Positions 18,412-27,595 of a DNA stretch of 64,000 nucleotides are shown here, one piece after another. The stretch's first letter is position 1, and the number at the start of each line of letters is the position of its first letter. The notes below the pieces were generated by a model. That model searched no databases. It was not told where the DNA came from and saw only the letters and a list, made by a program, of their open reading frames with translations. Origin of the DNA: Pseudoalteromonas ostreae (GTDB taxonomy: Bacteria; Pseudomonadota; Gammaproteobacteria; Enterobacterales; Alteromonadaceae); the NCBI RefSeq assembly GCF_018069805.1, contig NZ_JAGPYN010000001.1, positions 124,001 through 188,000 of the forward strand, given 5' to 3'. The position numbers were made by a program, and so were the translations under genes.

Positions 18412-21400
18412 CTAGTGTGCGTTAATTCCATGTTTTTTTGTGCGTAGCGTGCGTTTTGATACTAAATAATATGCCACAGGAACAAAGTAAAATGACAACA
18501 CAGTGGTTAATACAGTACCACCTGCGATAGCGACGGCAAACGGAGGCCAAAAACCTCCGCCGGCGAGTATGAGTGGTAAAAAGCCACCAACGGTGGTGAT
18601 AGTCGTGGAGCTGATATGGCGTGAGCAAGTCATCACAGCGGCAACGATTTTGTTTTTATCAGTGAGGGCTTGCAGTGAATTTAACTCTGATAAAATGACA
18701 ATGGCGGCATTTATGGCCAGTCCCATTAAGCCCAATAAACCAATGATCACAGTAAAACCAAACGGGTAGCCAGCAATAAATACACTGAGCAAGCCCAGCA
18801 TTGCAGCTTGCAGGGCGTTTATTAAGATTAGCCCTGTGGTGGTAAATGAATTAAATGACATCACCAGTACGGTGATCAATAACACGACAATAATCCCCAC
18901 TTGGCCAAGCAATTTACCAACCGCTTCGTTGCGTTTTTGCGACTCACCACCGAGCTCTAATCTGTAGCCATGGGGTAATACAAAGCCTGATTGTGCAATG
19001 GTGGCGGTCACTTCATTCAGTACGGTTTGCGGTAATACGCCAGTTGCTAAATAAGCTTCGATAATATTAACACGTTCACCGTCACGGCGAGCGATAGAGC
19101 CACGAGAAGGGCTCAGTGTTGCACTGGCAAATGATTCAACCACTAGCGGTTGTGCAGTATCTATTTGGTTTGAACTAGCTGGCGTATTTAACTGCGTACT
19201 AAATAGCGAGCTAATATCATCTCGGCGCTTATCTGCAACTCTAACGCGTACGGGAACGGTTTCGGTATTATCAATAATACTGCCGACCACGACACCATTG
19301 AACTGGTTTTGTAGTTGTGTTGCCATATTACTTAGGCTTAATCCTGCATGAGTCAGCGCTGCTTCATCGGTGTTTAACCATAGTTTAGGCGAGCCCGACA
19401 ATAAGGTTGGACGGGTGTGGGTTATATCGTTATGAGCAATGAGCTGCGTGCGTAATTGTTGGCCCAGTTCAGAGAGAGTATCTAGGCTTGGGCCATAAAT
19501 ACGCATTTCGATTGGTGCATTGAATGGTGGACCTTGCTCAAGCTTTCTGACTAAAGTTTGTGCGTTTGGAAATGCTTTATCAAGTTGTATTTGCAAGCTT
19601 TTTATTAACTCGTTGGCACGTTCAAAGTCGGTTACTTTTACCATCGCTTGCGCATAGTTATTGGCGCCGCGATTACGCTGGAGCATATTATAGTAAAAGC
19701 TTGGGAAATTAGTTCCGATCATCCAATCGAGCTTTTCAATGCCTTCAGATTGCCGAATTAGTTGATCCATTTTCTCTATGGCTTGTCGAGTTGATGTAAT
19801 ACTCACATGAGGGGCAAAATGCACTTCAATTTGAAACATATCGCGATCTGAGGGCGGGAAAAACTGCTCGGTGAGTTGTCCTGCCCCAAAAAAACCGGCA
19901 ACAGGGAGTATAAAGACCAGTAGTAAAGTGAGTATTGGTTTTTCTAGGCTACGTTTTAACGTTGCTTCAAAGCGTTTACTGAGTTTAGGTGTGCGTATAC
20001 CTTGATAAAAGATACCAGTACGCTGTTCGTTATTGATAAATTGCCCTGCAAATACCACCACTAAAGAGTGTGAAATCAGGTATGAACCAATTAAGGCAAA
20101 AATAACACTTAAGGCAATACCGCCAATAAACTCTCCTGCAGCACCTGGCATCAACACAATCGGTGCAAACGCTAAAATAGTTGTTAGAGTTGAGCCAAGC
20201 AGTGGAAGCCAAAAATGTGCCACGGCTTTTTCTACTGCGGCTAAAGCTGTTAGGCCTTGTTGGCGAAAGCGCTGAACAGCATCGGTGATGACAATGGCGT
20301 TATCAACCATAATGCCCAGGGCCACGACTAAACCGGTAACCGACATTTGATGAATAGGTAAGCCATAGAGCTGCATACTTACTAACGTAAACAATACGGT
20401 TAAAGGTAACGCGGTGCCGACAACTAGAGCAGCTTTAAAACCTAAAGTGATAAATAGTACCACTAGTATAAGCACAAACCCCACGGTAATATTGCTGAGT
20501 AAATCGGCTAAACGAGTTTGGGTATAACCGCGTTGATCAAAAATATCTTGGAGTAAAATTTGGCTTGGTAAGTCTTGGCTAAAGTTATCGATGGCGACAT
20601 CAACACGCTTAGAAAAAGTATCGATACGCAAGTTTGGTAACATGCGGATCGCAATATAAATACCGGGTTTTCCATCAATTAATGCAATTTCGTTCACGGG
20701 TGTTTTTACTGAGCGAGTAATTTGGGCTACATCAGAGAGTTGATATTGCCCTGCATTTTGATTACTACTTAGTGGAATTGCGCCAATGCGAGCAATCGAG
20801 TCAAACGCACCGGTCACTTCAATTTGCATTTGCGATTTGTCATTTGTAAGGGTACCAGCGGCTACTTTTGCATCTGCACCTTGAATAGCTGCATGAATAT
20901 GCGCTAAAGGAATACCGGCTAAACTGGCTTTTTGTTGATCAACCGCAACTAAAATTTCCTCATCAACTTGGCCAAAAAAATGCACCAACTCCACACCCGA
21001 AACATTACGCAATTGATTTTGCAGCTCTTTTGCATAGCGATTAACCGTTGCTAATGTGGTTATATCGTTATTGGCGTTAAGCGATAAGATACGAGTATAA
21101 GCATAGCCACGCTCGTCATCCAGTAGCGGTGATGAAGCATTTACTGGCAACTGGTTGTTGACATCACCTAATAAATCACGCATTCGCGACCAAATGGGTT
21201 TAACGTTCGTGACTTCGTCTTTTAGCTCAATGGTGATCACTGAGAGCCCAGGACGAGAAATCGACGATAAATGCTTTACTTCAGCTTGGGATTTTAGTTT
21301 TTGTTCGATTTTTTCACTTATTTGCACCTCAACTCGTTCAGCACTGGCGCCAGGTAAAGCAGTGGTTACGATAGCGATACGATTAGTTATTCGAGGATCT

Positions 21401-21504
21401 TCACTGCGCGCTAAGCCACTGATCGCAGCTAAACCACTAACGATAAGTAACGCCACTAAAAGCGCTTGGACACGCCCGTGATTAAATAAATAGCGGATCA
21501 TCAC
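18412..21504 (-). CDS. RND-family efflux pump, inner-membrane transporter
   Basis: This 1030-residue protein has the usual AcrB-family length and order: helix 1, a large periplasmic loop, helices 2-6, a second loop and helices 7-12. VALGIMVDNAIVITDAVQRF marks helix 4, with the proton-relay aspartate kept and the second position N rather than D, as in many family members. It works with the periplasmic adaptor encoded just upstream, with which it overlaps by four bases (ATGA). No outer-membrane TolC-type gene is adjacent, so it must borrow one. Substrate unknown. Control by the divergent TetR regulator suggests a toxic compound. Confidence 0.93.
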   Translation of the reverse strand: MMIRYLFNHGRVQALLVALLIVSGLAAISGLARSEDPRITNRIAIVTTALPGASAERVEVQISEKIEQKLKSQAEVKHLSSISRPGLSVITIELKDEVTNVKPIWSRMRDLLGDVNNQLPVNASSPLLDDERGYAYTRILSLNANNDITTLATVNRYAKELQNQLRNVSGVELVHFFGQVDEEILVAVDQQKASLAGIPLAHIHAAIQGADAKVAAGTLTNDKSQMQIEVTGAFDSIARIGAIPLSSNQNAGQYQLSDVAQITRSVKTPVNEIALIDGKPGIYIAIRMLPNLRIDTFSKRVDVAIDNFSQDLPSQILLQDIFDQRGYTQTRLADLLSNITVGFVLILVVLFITLGFKAALVVGTALPLTVLFTLVSMQLYGLPIHQMSVTGLVVALGIMVDNAIVITDAVQRFRQQGLTALAAVEKAVAHFWLPLLGSTLTTILAFAPIVLMPGAAGEFIGGIALSVIFALIGSYLISHSLVVVFAGQFINNEQRTGIFYQGIRTPKLSKRFEATLKRSLEKPILTLLLVFILPVAGFFGAGQLTEQFFPPSDRDMFQIEVHFAPHVSITSTRQAIEKMDQLIRQSEGIEKLDWMIGTNFPSFYYNMLQRNRGANNYAQAMVKVTDFERANELIKSLQIQLDKAFPNAQTLVRKLEQGPPFNAPIEMRIYGPSLDTLSELGQQLRTQLIAHNDITHTRPTLLSGSPKLWLNTDEAALTHAGLSLSNMATQLQNQFNGVVVGSIIDNTETVPVRVRVADKRRDDISSLFSTQLNTPASSNQIDTAQPLVVESFASATLSPSRGSIARRDGERVNIIEAYLATGVLPQTVLNEVTATIAQSGFVLPHGYRLELGGESQKRNEAVGKLLGQVGIIVVLLITVLVMSFNSFTTTGLILINALQAAMLGLLSVFIAGYPFGFTVIIGLLGLMGLAINAAIVILSELNSLQALTDKNKIVAAVMTCSRHISSTTITTVGGFLPLILAGGGFWPPFAVAIAGGTVLTTVLSFYFVPVAYYLVSKRTLRTKKHGINAH

Positions 21505-22550
21505 AGCACCTTGGTTGGTTGATTGGCAACAACATTAACCGAAATGTTGGCCGACAGCTTATGCATGCCATTGGCAACAATTTGCGCACCATTGTGTAAT
21601 GGGGCGCCAATAAACGCATAGCCATCATGGGCATAATAAAGCTGCACAATGATAGGTTTTAGTACCTTGTTTTTTATTTGATAAACCTGCCAAGTACCGC
21701 GCACACCATCGGCAAGGGCATCAAGAGGCACCCAAAAACCGCTTTGTTGCTGATATTGTTGCACTGTTAATTTTGCTAATTGGCCAGCATAAACAACTGC
21801 GCTAGTTGGCAAAGCAAAGCGCATTGTTAAGGTTTGTGTATGTGGGTCGATACTCGCTCCTTTACTGATAGATTGTGCAGTAAAGTTTTGTCCGGCAATC
21901 TCAATGTCCATGCTATTTTGGATGGTGCTTTGCAGTGTCAGTGGGATCCCCATGCTTACTTGCGCATGTTGGTTTTCGATTAAACGCACAATCGGTGTAC
22001 TGGCTGCAACAATTTCACCTTGTGAGGCAAAGCGCTGGCCTAAAATACCGTTGAATGACGCGGTTAAATGTGCCTTTTCAGTGCGGATACTGACTTCATT
22101 CAAGTTTGCTGCTATTGCGGCTAGTTCTGCGTTAAGTACAGCGATATTGGTTTTAACTTGGTCAAGTGCCGAGGTGGCCGAGTAGTTCTTTTTATCAAGT
22201 TCTGCTAAACGCCTTTTTTCAAGTTTAGCGAAGGTAAGTTGTGCTTGAATTCGTTGTTTTTGCGCCTGGAGTTTTTGTTCTTCGATAACTAAAAGCTGCG
22301 TATTTTGGCGTGCAATAATATCGCCTTGTTTTACTTGCTCGCCTTGATCAAAATAAATTTGTGCAATTTTTCCTGGAAATTCAAAACTCAACTTTGCATC
22401 GTTTTGTATGACCACTTTGCCACTAAGCGTACGTGTTTGATAATAGCCCGCCTCTTGTTGTACTGTGTAGGCAGCTACATGAACCAGACTTTCGCTATAA
22501 CATATAAATGGTGTGAATAAAATGAATGCACTAAGCAGATATTTTTTCAT
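21501..22550 (-). CDS. RND efflux periplasmic adaptor (membrane-fusion protein)
   Basis: The protein has about 349 residues from ATG 22550, which I chose because AAGGAT precedes it and a signal peptide (MKKYLLSAFILFTPFICYSE) begins there. It shows the biotinyl-lipoyl-like half (FPGKIAQIYFDQGEQVKQGD), a coiled-coil hairpin (about 90-145, rich in K, L, A and Q), the second lipoyl half (LTASFNGILGQRFASQGEIV) and beta-barrel and proximal domains. It links the RND pump to an outer-membrane channel. It is the first gene of the two-gene efflux operon. Confidence 0.9.
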   Translation of the reverse strand: MKKYLLSAFILFTPFICYSESLVHVAAYTVQQEAGYYQTRTLSGKVVIQNDAKLSFEFPGKIAQIYFDQGEQVKQGDIIARQNTQLLVIEEQKLQAQKQRIQAQLTFAKLEKRRLAELDKKNYSATSALDQVKTNIAVLNAELAAIAANLNEVSIRTEKAHLTASFNGILGQRFASQGEIVAASTPIVRLIENQHAQVSMGIPLTLQSTIQNSMDIEIAGQNFTAQSISKGASIDPHTQTLTMRFALPTSAVVYAGQLAKLTVQQYQQQSGFWVPLDALADGVRGTWQVYQIKNKVLKPIIVQLYYAHDGYAFIGAPLHNGAQIVANGMHKLSANISVNVVANQPTKVL

Positions 22551-22683
22551 TATAATATCCTTATTTATCGCCATGTTAAATCAGCGTGGTTAGTCAGGTG
22601 CATTAAACACAGTTATGCTTTGTGCTAGACGCAGAATGATTTAGAATTGGAGTCAAGAGTCTAATTTTGTATAAATATAAATC

Positions 22684-22710
22684 AATCAAACTAGACTGTC
22701 TAGTTTGATT
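22684..22710. promoter_or_regulatory. Perfect 27-bp palindrome, likely TetR operator
   Basis: Two 13-base arms (AATCAAACTAGAC and GTCTAGTTTGATT) flank a central T with no mismatch. The palindrome ends four bases before the GAGG ribosome site of the TetR-family gene and lies between that gene and the divergent RND operon. This is the classic place for an autoregulatory TetR operator that also silences the efflux genes. Confidence 0.85.
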
Positions 22711-22720
22711 TGAGGTGAAA

Positions 22721-23326
22721 ATGGAAATAACTACCCTAAGTCGGTCAGAACAAAAACGACAACAAATTATTACAGCTGCAACGACCTTGTTCATGGATAA
22801 AGGCTTTCCTAATACCAGCATGGATCAAATTGCTAAATTAGCCCAAGTATCTAAACAAACGGTTTATAGTCATTTCAAAGACAAAAATAATCTATTTGTT
22901 GAAACTGTAACAGCGCATTGTTCCTCCTCAAACTTACGTAAAGAGCGTTTTGAGCCAGCGCAAAGCCTAGAGGAAAACTTACTACGTGTTGTGACTAATT
23001 TTATTACACTGGTATTTTCACCCGAGGCATTGAAAGTATACGACACGTGCGTAGCGCACAAAGATGAATACCCTGAGTTGGCCTTATTGTTTTATGACGC
23101 CGCCCCTAAAGTAGTGATGCAGCAGGTAGAGGTCTGCTTATGTAGTATTGCACAGGCGGGCTTGCTTGATATCGACAACCCTAAGTTTGCGACGTTACAG
23201 TTACTGGGCATGGCCACAGGTGATTGGAAATTACGCCATGCACTTGGGCACGCAAAAATTAATGATGTACCGCCAGCAGCATATATTGAAGATTGCGTAA
23301 GGCGGTTTATTAAAATGTATCGCTAA
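22721..23326 (+). CDS. TetR-family transcriptional repressor of the RND efflux genes
   Basis: The protein has 201 residues from ATG 22721. A GTG two codons earlier overlaps the ribosome site, so I prefer the ATG. The N-terminal TetR helix-turn-helix is clear (RQQIITAATTLFMDKGFPNT, then MDQIAKLAQVSKQTVYSHFK). The C-terminal ligand-binding domain resembles the AefR/YcdC type (FVETVTAHC... and a C-terminal helix with a DCVRRFI motif). It should bind the 27-base palindrome just upstream and release it when the pump substrate binds. Confidence 0.92.
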   Translation: MEITTLSRSEQKRQQIITAATTLFMDKGFPNTSMDQIAKLAQVSKQTVYSHFKDKNNLFVETVTAHCSSSNLRKERFEPAQSLEENLLRVVTNFITLVFSPEALKVYDTCVAHKDEYPELALLFYDAAPKVVMQQVEVCLCSIAQAGLLDIDNPKFATLQLLGMATGDWKLRHALGHAKINDVPPAAYIEDCVRRFIKMYR

Positions 23327-23343
23327 GGCTTTTGAGTAACCAC

Positions 23344-24033
23344 TTACTGCAATATAAATTCATCGATAGGTTGTTTAGTTAATTTACCTATTTGCTTAAA
23401 AATGAAAATAATTGCTCCGCCTAATAGTACCATAGTCGGCGCCACAATGACTGGGTAGCTTAACCACGTCATACGTCCTAACTCTTCGGCATAAGCTGTG
23501 GTGCCGGGCATACTAACAACAATACTTTTCGCTAAAAAGTAGTTGAGTGTTGCAGATAAAAAGAACGCACTGGCAACAATAAAACCGGCAAGACGCATTT
23601 TTGCATCAAATACCGCGGTGTTGTTTTGTTGCTCTAACGAATGCATAAGTTTATCAATATCAAGCAATTCAGGGTTAATTAGTAATTTACGGATCAGCGG
23701 ATAAGGGGTGTACTGGCTGATCAATACAATCACACCAATAATTGCTGGTACCATCGCTTCTTTAATCGCGATATAAGCTGGGTCAAGTTCAAATAAACTG
23801 ATACCGCCAGTAAGTAGTACGCTGATAATGCCAAGTACTGAGAAAAAGTTTACTTTGCCTGATTGTTTAAGTTCCCACAAACCAAATAACAGCGGAAAAG
23901 CAAGTGCTACCACTACTGCCCATACCGGGCCTAACGTATCAGGTGTACTAAAGCGGCTTAAAATCACCGCAGGTAAAATAATATTAAAAATTATATTACT
24001 AAAAAAATTACTCTTCTTTTTTGCCGCTGTCAT
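23344..24033 (-). CDS. VC0807-like integral membrane protein
   Basis: The 229-residue protein has about six predicted membrane helices (for example LGPVWAVVVALAFPLLFGLW, AMVPAIIGVIVLISQYTPYP and WLSYPVIVAPTMVLLGGAII). The arrangement recalls the VC0807 family of uncharacterised inner-membrane proteins, which have distant similarity to the YciB septation-protein fold. No catalytic motif is visible. It lies alone between convergent TetR and upstream LysR genes, so context does not suggest a function. Confidence 0.6.
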   Translation of the reverse strand: MTAAKKKSNFFSNIIFNIILPAVILSRFSTPDTLGPVWAVVVALAFPLLFGLWELKQSGKVNFFSVLGIISVLLTGGISLFELDPAYIAIKEAMVPAIIGVIVLISQYTPYPLIRKLLINPELLDIDKLMHSLEQQNNTAVFDAKMRLAGFIVASAFFLSATLNYFLAKSIVVSMPGTTAYAEELGRMTWLSYPVIVAPTMVLLGGAIIFIFKQIGKLTKQPIDEFILQ

Positions 24034-24140
24034 TATGCATCAATCATTGGTATTCAATACATAAAGTATATACACAAGTTACTTTAAGATATAGACCCGC
24101 TGCGTTGCAGTGGTTACAAGTAAGTTTAGGATAATTTGCT

Positions 24141-25049
24141 TTATGCAGACTGCTTTAATGAATCTGAGATTTCATCACAGTGCTGTTTTAAAATTTCGAT
24201 AGCCAGTTTGGTTTTACCTGCCAAAATATCTCTTGCTGGGGTAATTGCATACACACTGTAGGTGGGCAGTTGCCAGTCAGTGCATAACTCAACGAGTTCT
24301 CCTTCTAGCAATAATGATTGTACTTCTGGCTTTGGTAAAATTGCATAACCAACGCCATCACACACTAATTGAATAATACTGTGCATGTTATTAACCACGA
24401 TACGTGGTTTTGGGAGCGCTTTTTTTTGGCTGTTTAAACTATGCGTTAGTGGGTGATCTGCAGTGCAATGCGAGATACGAGTATGATGGTTTAACTGCCA
24501 AGGCGACAGTGTGCAATGCTCAGCCAATGGGTGACTTTTATGCACACATAATACGAGTGGCCACTTCGCCAAAGGCCGAGCAACTAAACTTGAATCATCC
24601 AGCGGGCCAATCGCTATAGCCAAATCAGCGCCCGACTTTATTATATCAAGGGGTTCGTCAGATAAAGTCAGTTGCACATCAAAATCAGGGTACTGGTTGG
24701 TTAATTTTTTAAGCGGTTCACTTAATATTCCGCCACCAAATCCAACCGGTGCTACTAACTTTAATTGACCACTAGGGCTGTTTTGTAAATATTGCAGCTT
24801 TTCACCAGCTTGTTTTGCAGCGGTGAGGATGGTTACACAGCTTTGATAATAAATCTCGCCAGCCTCGGTGAGTGTCAGTTCTCGTGGACTGCGATTAAAT
24901 AAGCTCAACTTAATATCAAGCTCTATTTGTTTGATTTGTTGGCTAATTGCTGATGTGGTCATGGCAAGATCAACTGCGGCTTTACTCATACTACCCGTTT
25001 CAACAATGCGCACAAATACAGTTAATGTGCGAAGTAATTTTGTATTCAT
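24141..25049 (-). CDS. LysR-family transcriptional regulator
   Basis: The 302-residue protein has a LysR helix-turn-helix at residues 5-65 (TVFVRIVETGSMSKAAVDLA, then SAISQQIKQIELDIKLSLFN) and a substrate-binding co-inducer domain (QLKLVAPVGFGGGILSEPLK; DLAIAIGPLDDSSLVARPLA). It belongs to the CrgA/AaeR-like group by the RSPRELTLTEAGE linker region. It diverges from the siderophore-type receptor gene at 25170 and may control it together with Fur. The effector is unknown. Confidence 0.9.
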   Translation of the reverse strand: MNTKLLRTLTVFVRIVETGSMSKAAVDLAMTTSAISQQIKQIELDIKLSLFNRSPRELTLTEAGEIYYQSCVTILTAAKQAGEKLQYLQNSPSGQLKLVAPVGFGGGILSEPLKKLTNQYPDFDVQLTLSDEPLDIIKSGADLAIAIGPLDDSSLVARPLAKWPLVLCVHKSHPLAEHCTLSPWQLNHHTRISHCTADHPLTHSLNSQKKALPKPRIVVNNMHSIIQLVCDGVGYAILPKPEVQSLLLEGELVELCTDWQLPTYSVYAITPARDILAGKTKLAIEILKQHCDEISDSLKQSA

Positions 25050-25124
25050 TTGGTTAAGTCTTACTTAATACTGTTTTAAGAAAATACACATTGTAGAAAA
25101 AGGAACATCTCACTACCATGCAAA

Positions 25125-25139
25125 CGCTAATTATTATCA
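25125..25139. promoter_or_regulatory. Fur-box-like site upstream of the siderophore receptor
   Basis: Read on the minus strand, TGATAATAATTAGCG matches the 7-1-7 Fur consensus TGATAATNATTATCA at 12 of 14 defined positions. It lies 31 bases before the receptor ATG, where Fur binding would block transcription under iron-replete conditions. Confidence 0.65.
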
Positions 25140-25169
25140 TTTAAACTGCATTTGTCACGGAGAAAAATC

Positions 25170-27158
25170 ATGAACACGGTAAGTTGTAAGTTAATACCGT
25201 TAACTAGCGCCATTTTAACCGCGCTTAGTTTATCCAGCTCAATAGTGTTAGCTGATGAAACGAAACAAGATATGGAAGTTATCGTGGTATCAGCGTCAGG
25301 TTATGAGCAAATGTTAAAGGACGCGCCAGCAAGCATCAGTGTGATTGATCGCGCAGATCTGGAAAAACGCTTTTATCGTGACTTAACCGATGCAATGACC
25401 GATGTCCCTGGAGTTGTGGTTACCGGCGGTGGCGATCGCAAAGATATAAGCCTGCGAGGCATGGCTAGCCAATACACATTAATTTTAGTTGATGGCCAGC
25501 GACAATCATCACGTGAAACAAGGCCAAACAGTGATGGGCCAGGTGTTGAAGGTGCATGGACACCGCCAATCTCTGCAATTGAACGCATTGAAGTGATACG
25601 TGGGCCTATGTCGTCCTTGTATGGCTCAGATGCTATCGGTGGGGTGATAAACATTATTACTCGAAAAACACCCCAGCAGTGGTATGGTGAGCTGCGTTTA
25701 GACAGTACAGTTCAACAAAGTAGCGACTCAGGTAATACTAATCAAGGTAGTTTTTTCGCAGCTGGTGGACTTGTCCCAGAATTATTAGGTGTGCAATTAT
25801 ATGGGCAGTTTTCCAAACGTGACGAAGATAACTTTACATCAGGCTTTAGGGGCAAAGAGCAAAGTAACCTTAAAGCGAAGTTTATTTTAACGCCAAACGA
25901 TAATCACGAAATAATGCTAGAGGTTGGCAGCGCGCAGCAAAAATTTGAAAACACACTGGGTAAAACAGTTGAACCATTGGCGCCGGGTGAAAGCTGTGGC
26001 CGAAGAGGTTGCCCAGAATCATCGACAACAGAGTATGAGCAACAAACTTACTCGTTAACCCATAACGGTTATTATGACTTTGGTAACTCGCGCAGCTATT
26101 TAAAATACGATAAGTACGATAATACTTCTCGTGAAATGTTTGTTGAAAACACGGATGCGCAAACCAGTTGGACTTTACCGATTTTTGCCGGTCATAACGC
26201 GACGCTTGGTGCAGCCTACTTAAAAGAAGTGCTTGATGATTACACGAGTAATAGGATCAGCGAGTTAACCCATGTAGAAAATAAACAGTGGTCGGTATTT
26301 GCTGAGGATGAGTGGAGCACCAGCGACAAATTTAAGCTCACCACAGGTTTGCGTTACGACCACGACGATAATTTTTCAGGCCATTGGAGTCCACGTTTAT
26401 ATGGAGTTTATACCGCGTCTAAGGCTATCACTATCAAAGGTGGTATTTCGACAGGTTTTAGAGCGCCTAATATTCGTCAATCAAATGCAGACTGGGGACA
26501 AGTAAGTCGAGGCGGCAATATCTATGGCAACCCAGATCTTAGTCCTGAAAAGTCATTGAATTATGAAATGGGTATTTATTACGATCCACGTGGTGATTAC
26601 ACAATCTCAAGTACGGTGTTTTACAATGAGTTTGATGACAAAATTACGCGAATTGCATGCCCACTTACGCAATGCACGGATGGCCAAAATCAGTTTGGTT
26701 CAGATCCGACAACCTATGTAAATGTTGATGAAGCCGTGACTCAAGGGTTTGAATTTTCAGTTTCTTACGACTTAACCAGCGATTTAGGTTTAAGCGCTAA
26801 TTACACTTATACCGATTCTGAGCAAAAAACCGGGCAATATAAAGGCAGTCCTCTCAACCAGTTACCTAAACATATAGTGCAAACATCGTTAAACTGGCAG
26901 CCAAGCGATAAGTTAGGGGGGTGGTTACGTGTGCATTATCGTGGTGAGGAAAGTCAACCAACCACAGGGCCTTCACAAAGCAGCCTAATTGCACCTAACT
27001 ACACGTTAGCCGATGTGGGTGGTAATTATGTTTTGACTAAAAGCGTAAAGTTAGGCTTTGGTATTTATAACCTATTTGATAAAGATATCACTGAGAATGA
27101 ATATGGTTATGTCGAAGACGGACGCCGTTATTGGGCATCGCTCGGGTGGCAGTTTTAA
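25170..27158 (+). CDS. TonB-dependent siderophore-type receptor (FepA/CirA-like)
   Basis: The protein has about 662 residues from ATG 25170, which has GGAG seven bases upstream. The sequence shows a signal peptide, a TonB box (MEVIVVSASGYEQ), plug motifs (SLRGMASQYTLILVDGQRQS, then IERIEVIRGPMSSLYGSDAI and GGVINIITRK), and a 22-strand-type barrel ending in RRYWASLGWQF. The plug is of the FepA/IrgA/CirA class that imports catecholate siderophores or their iron complexes. A loop holds cysteine pairs (CGRRGCPE; CPLTQC), as in enterobactin receptors. The Fur-box-like site supports iron regulation. The exact siderophore cannot be read from sequence. Confidence 0.88.
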   Translation: MNTVSCKLIPLTSAILTALSLSSSIVLADETKQDMEVIVVSASGYEQMLKDAPASISVIDRADLEKRFYRDLTDAMTDVPGVVVTGGGDRKDISLRGMASQYTLILVDGQRQSSRETRPNSDGPGVEGAWTPPISAIERIEVIRGPMSSLYGSDAIGGVINIITRKTPQQWYGELRLDSTVQQSSDSGNTNQGSFFAAGGLVPELLGVQLYGQFSKRDEDNFTSGFRGKEQSNLKAKFILTPNDNHEIMLEVGSAQQKFENTLGKTVEPLAPGESCGRRGCPESSTTEYEQQTYSLTHNGYYDFGNSRSYLKYDKYDNTSREMFVENTDAQTSWTLPIFAGHNATLGAAYLKEVLDDYTSNRISELTHVENKQWSVFAEDEWSTSDKFKLTTGLRYDHDDNFSGHWSPRLYGVYTASKAITIKGGISTGFRAPNIRQSNADWGQVSRGGNIYGNPDLSPEKSLNYEMGIYYDPRGDYTISSTVFYNEFDDKITRIACPLTQCTDGQNQFGSDPTTYVNVDEAVTQGFEFSVSYDLTSDLGLSANYTYTDSEQKTGQYKGSPLNQLPKHIVQTSLNWQPSDKLGGWLRVHYRGEESQPTTGPSQSSLIAPNYTLADVGGNYVLTKSVKLGFGIYNLFDKDITENEYGYVEDGRRYWASLGWQF

Positions 27159-27193
27159 TGCATACCACTTAGTAACCCCTACTTAGGTTAAGT

Positions 27194-27222
27194 AATAAGG
27201 TCTCAATTGAGGCCTTATTTTA
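27194..27222 (+). terminator. Terminator of the siderophore receptor gene
   Basis: AATAAGGTCTC pairs with GAGGCCTTATT (one G-U pair) across AATT and is followed by a TTTTAT tract, 35 bases beyond the receptor stop codon. Confidence 0.8.
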
Positions 27223-27289
27223 TAAATGGAGCTTTATAACTAACTGAAAATATAAATACACTATTGCTGATGAAAAGTTTCTACTCTAA

Positions 27290-27500
27290 AGTTAGATTAG
27301 GGCGTGTTTCTATTTCGAAATTGCTTTACAGCAATGTGTTTGACTTTTAGGCAAGGATGAGCTTATGTGGTGTGGTTATTCCTCATAAATAGACGATAAC
27401 GCAGCATAACTGGCAGGCATGCGATGGCCTAAGCGTTACGGCTAAATTGAACAAATTTTAATTCTGAAAGGTCAGCGTGCCCGAGTAAGATAAATATTTA
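27290..27500. repeat. Possible interspersed intergenic element
   Basis: This stretch of the 27223-27595 gap has no gene but more mixed base composition than its surroundings. It includes a perfect ATTGCT/AGCAAT hairpin at 27320-27335. From memory it resembles a roughly 200-base repeat scattered between genes in Pseudoalteromonas and Shewanella genomes (parts like AATTTTAATTCTGAAAGGTC). There is only one copy in this window, so the assignment is unproven. Confidence 0.3.
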
Positions 27501-27595
27501 ATTACAGGCTATAATAATTAACCAATATGAAGAGGTTAAATAAGATTTTTTAGCTACAGCATCTGTTACTATGCAAAATAATACGAGGTATTTAT

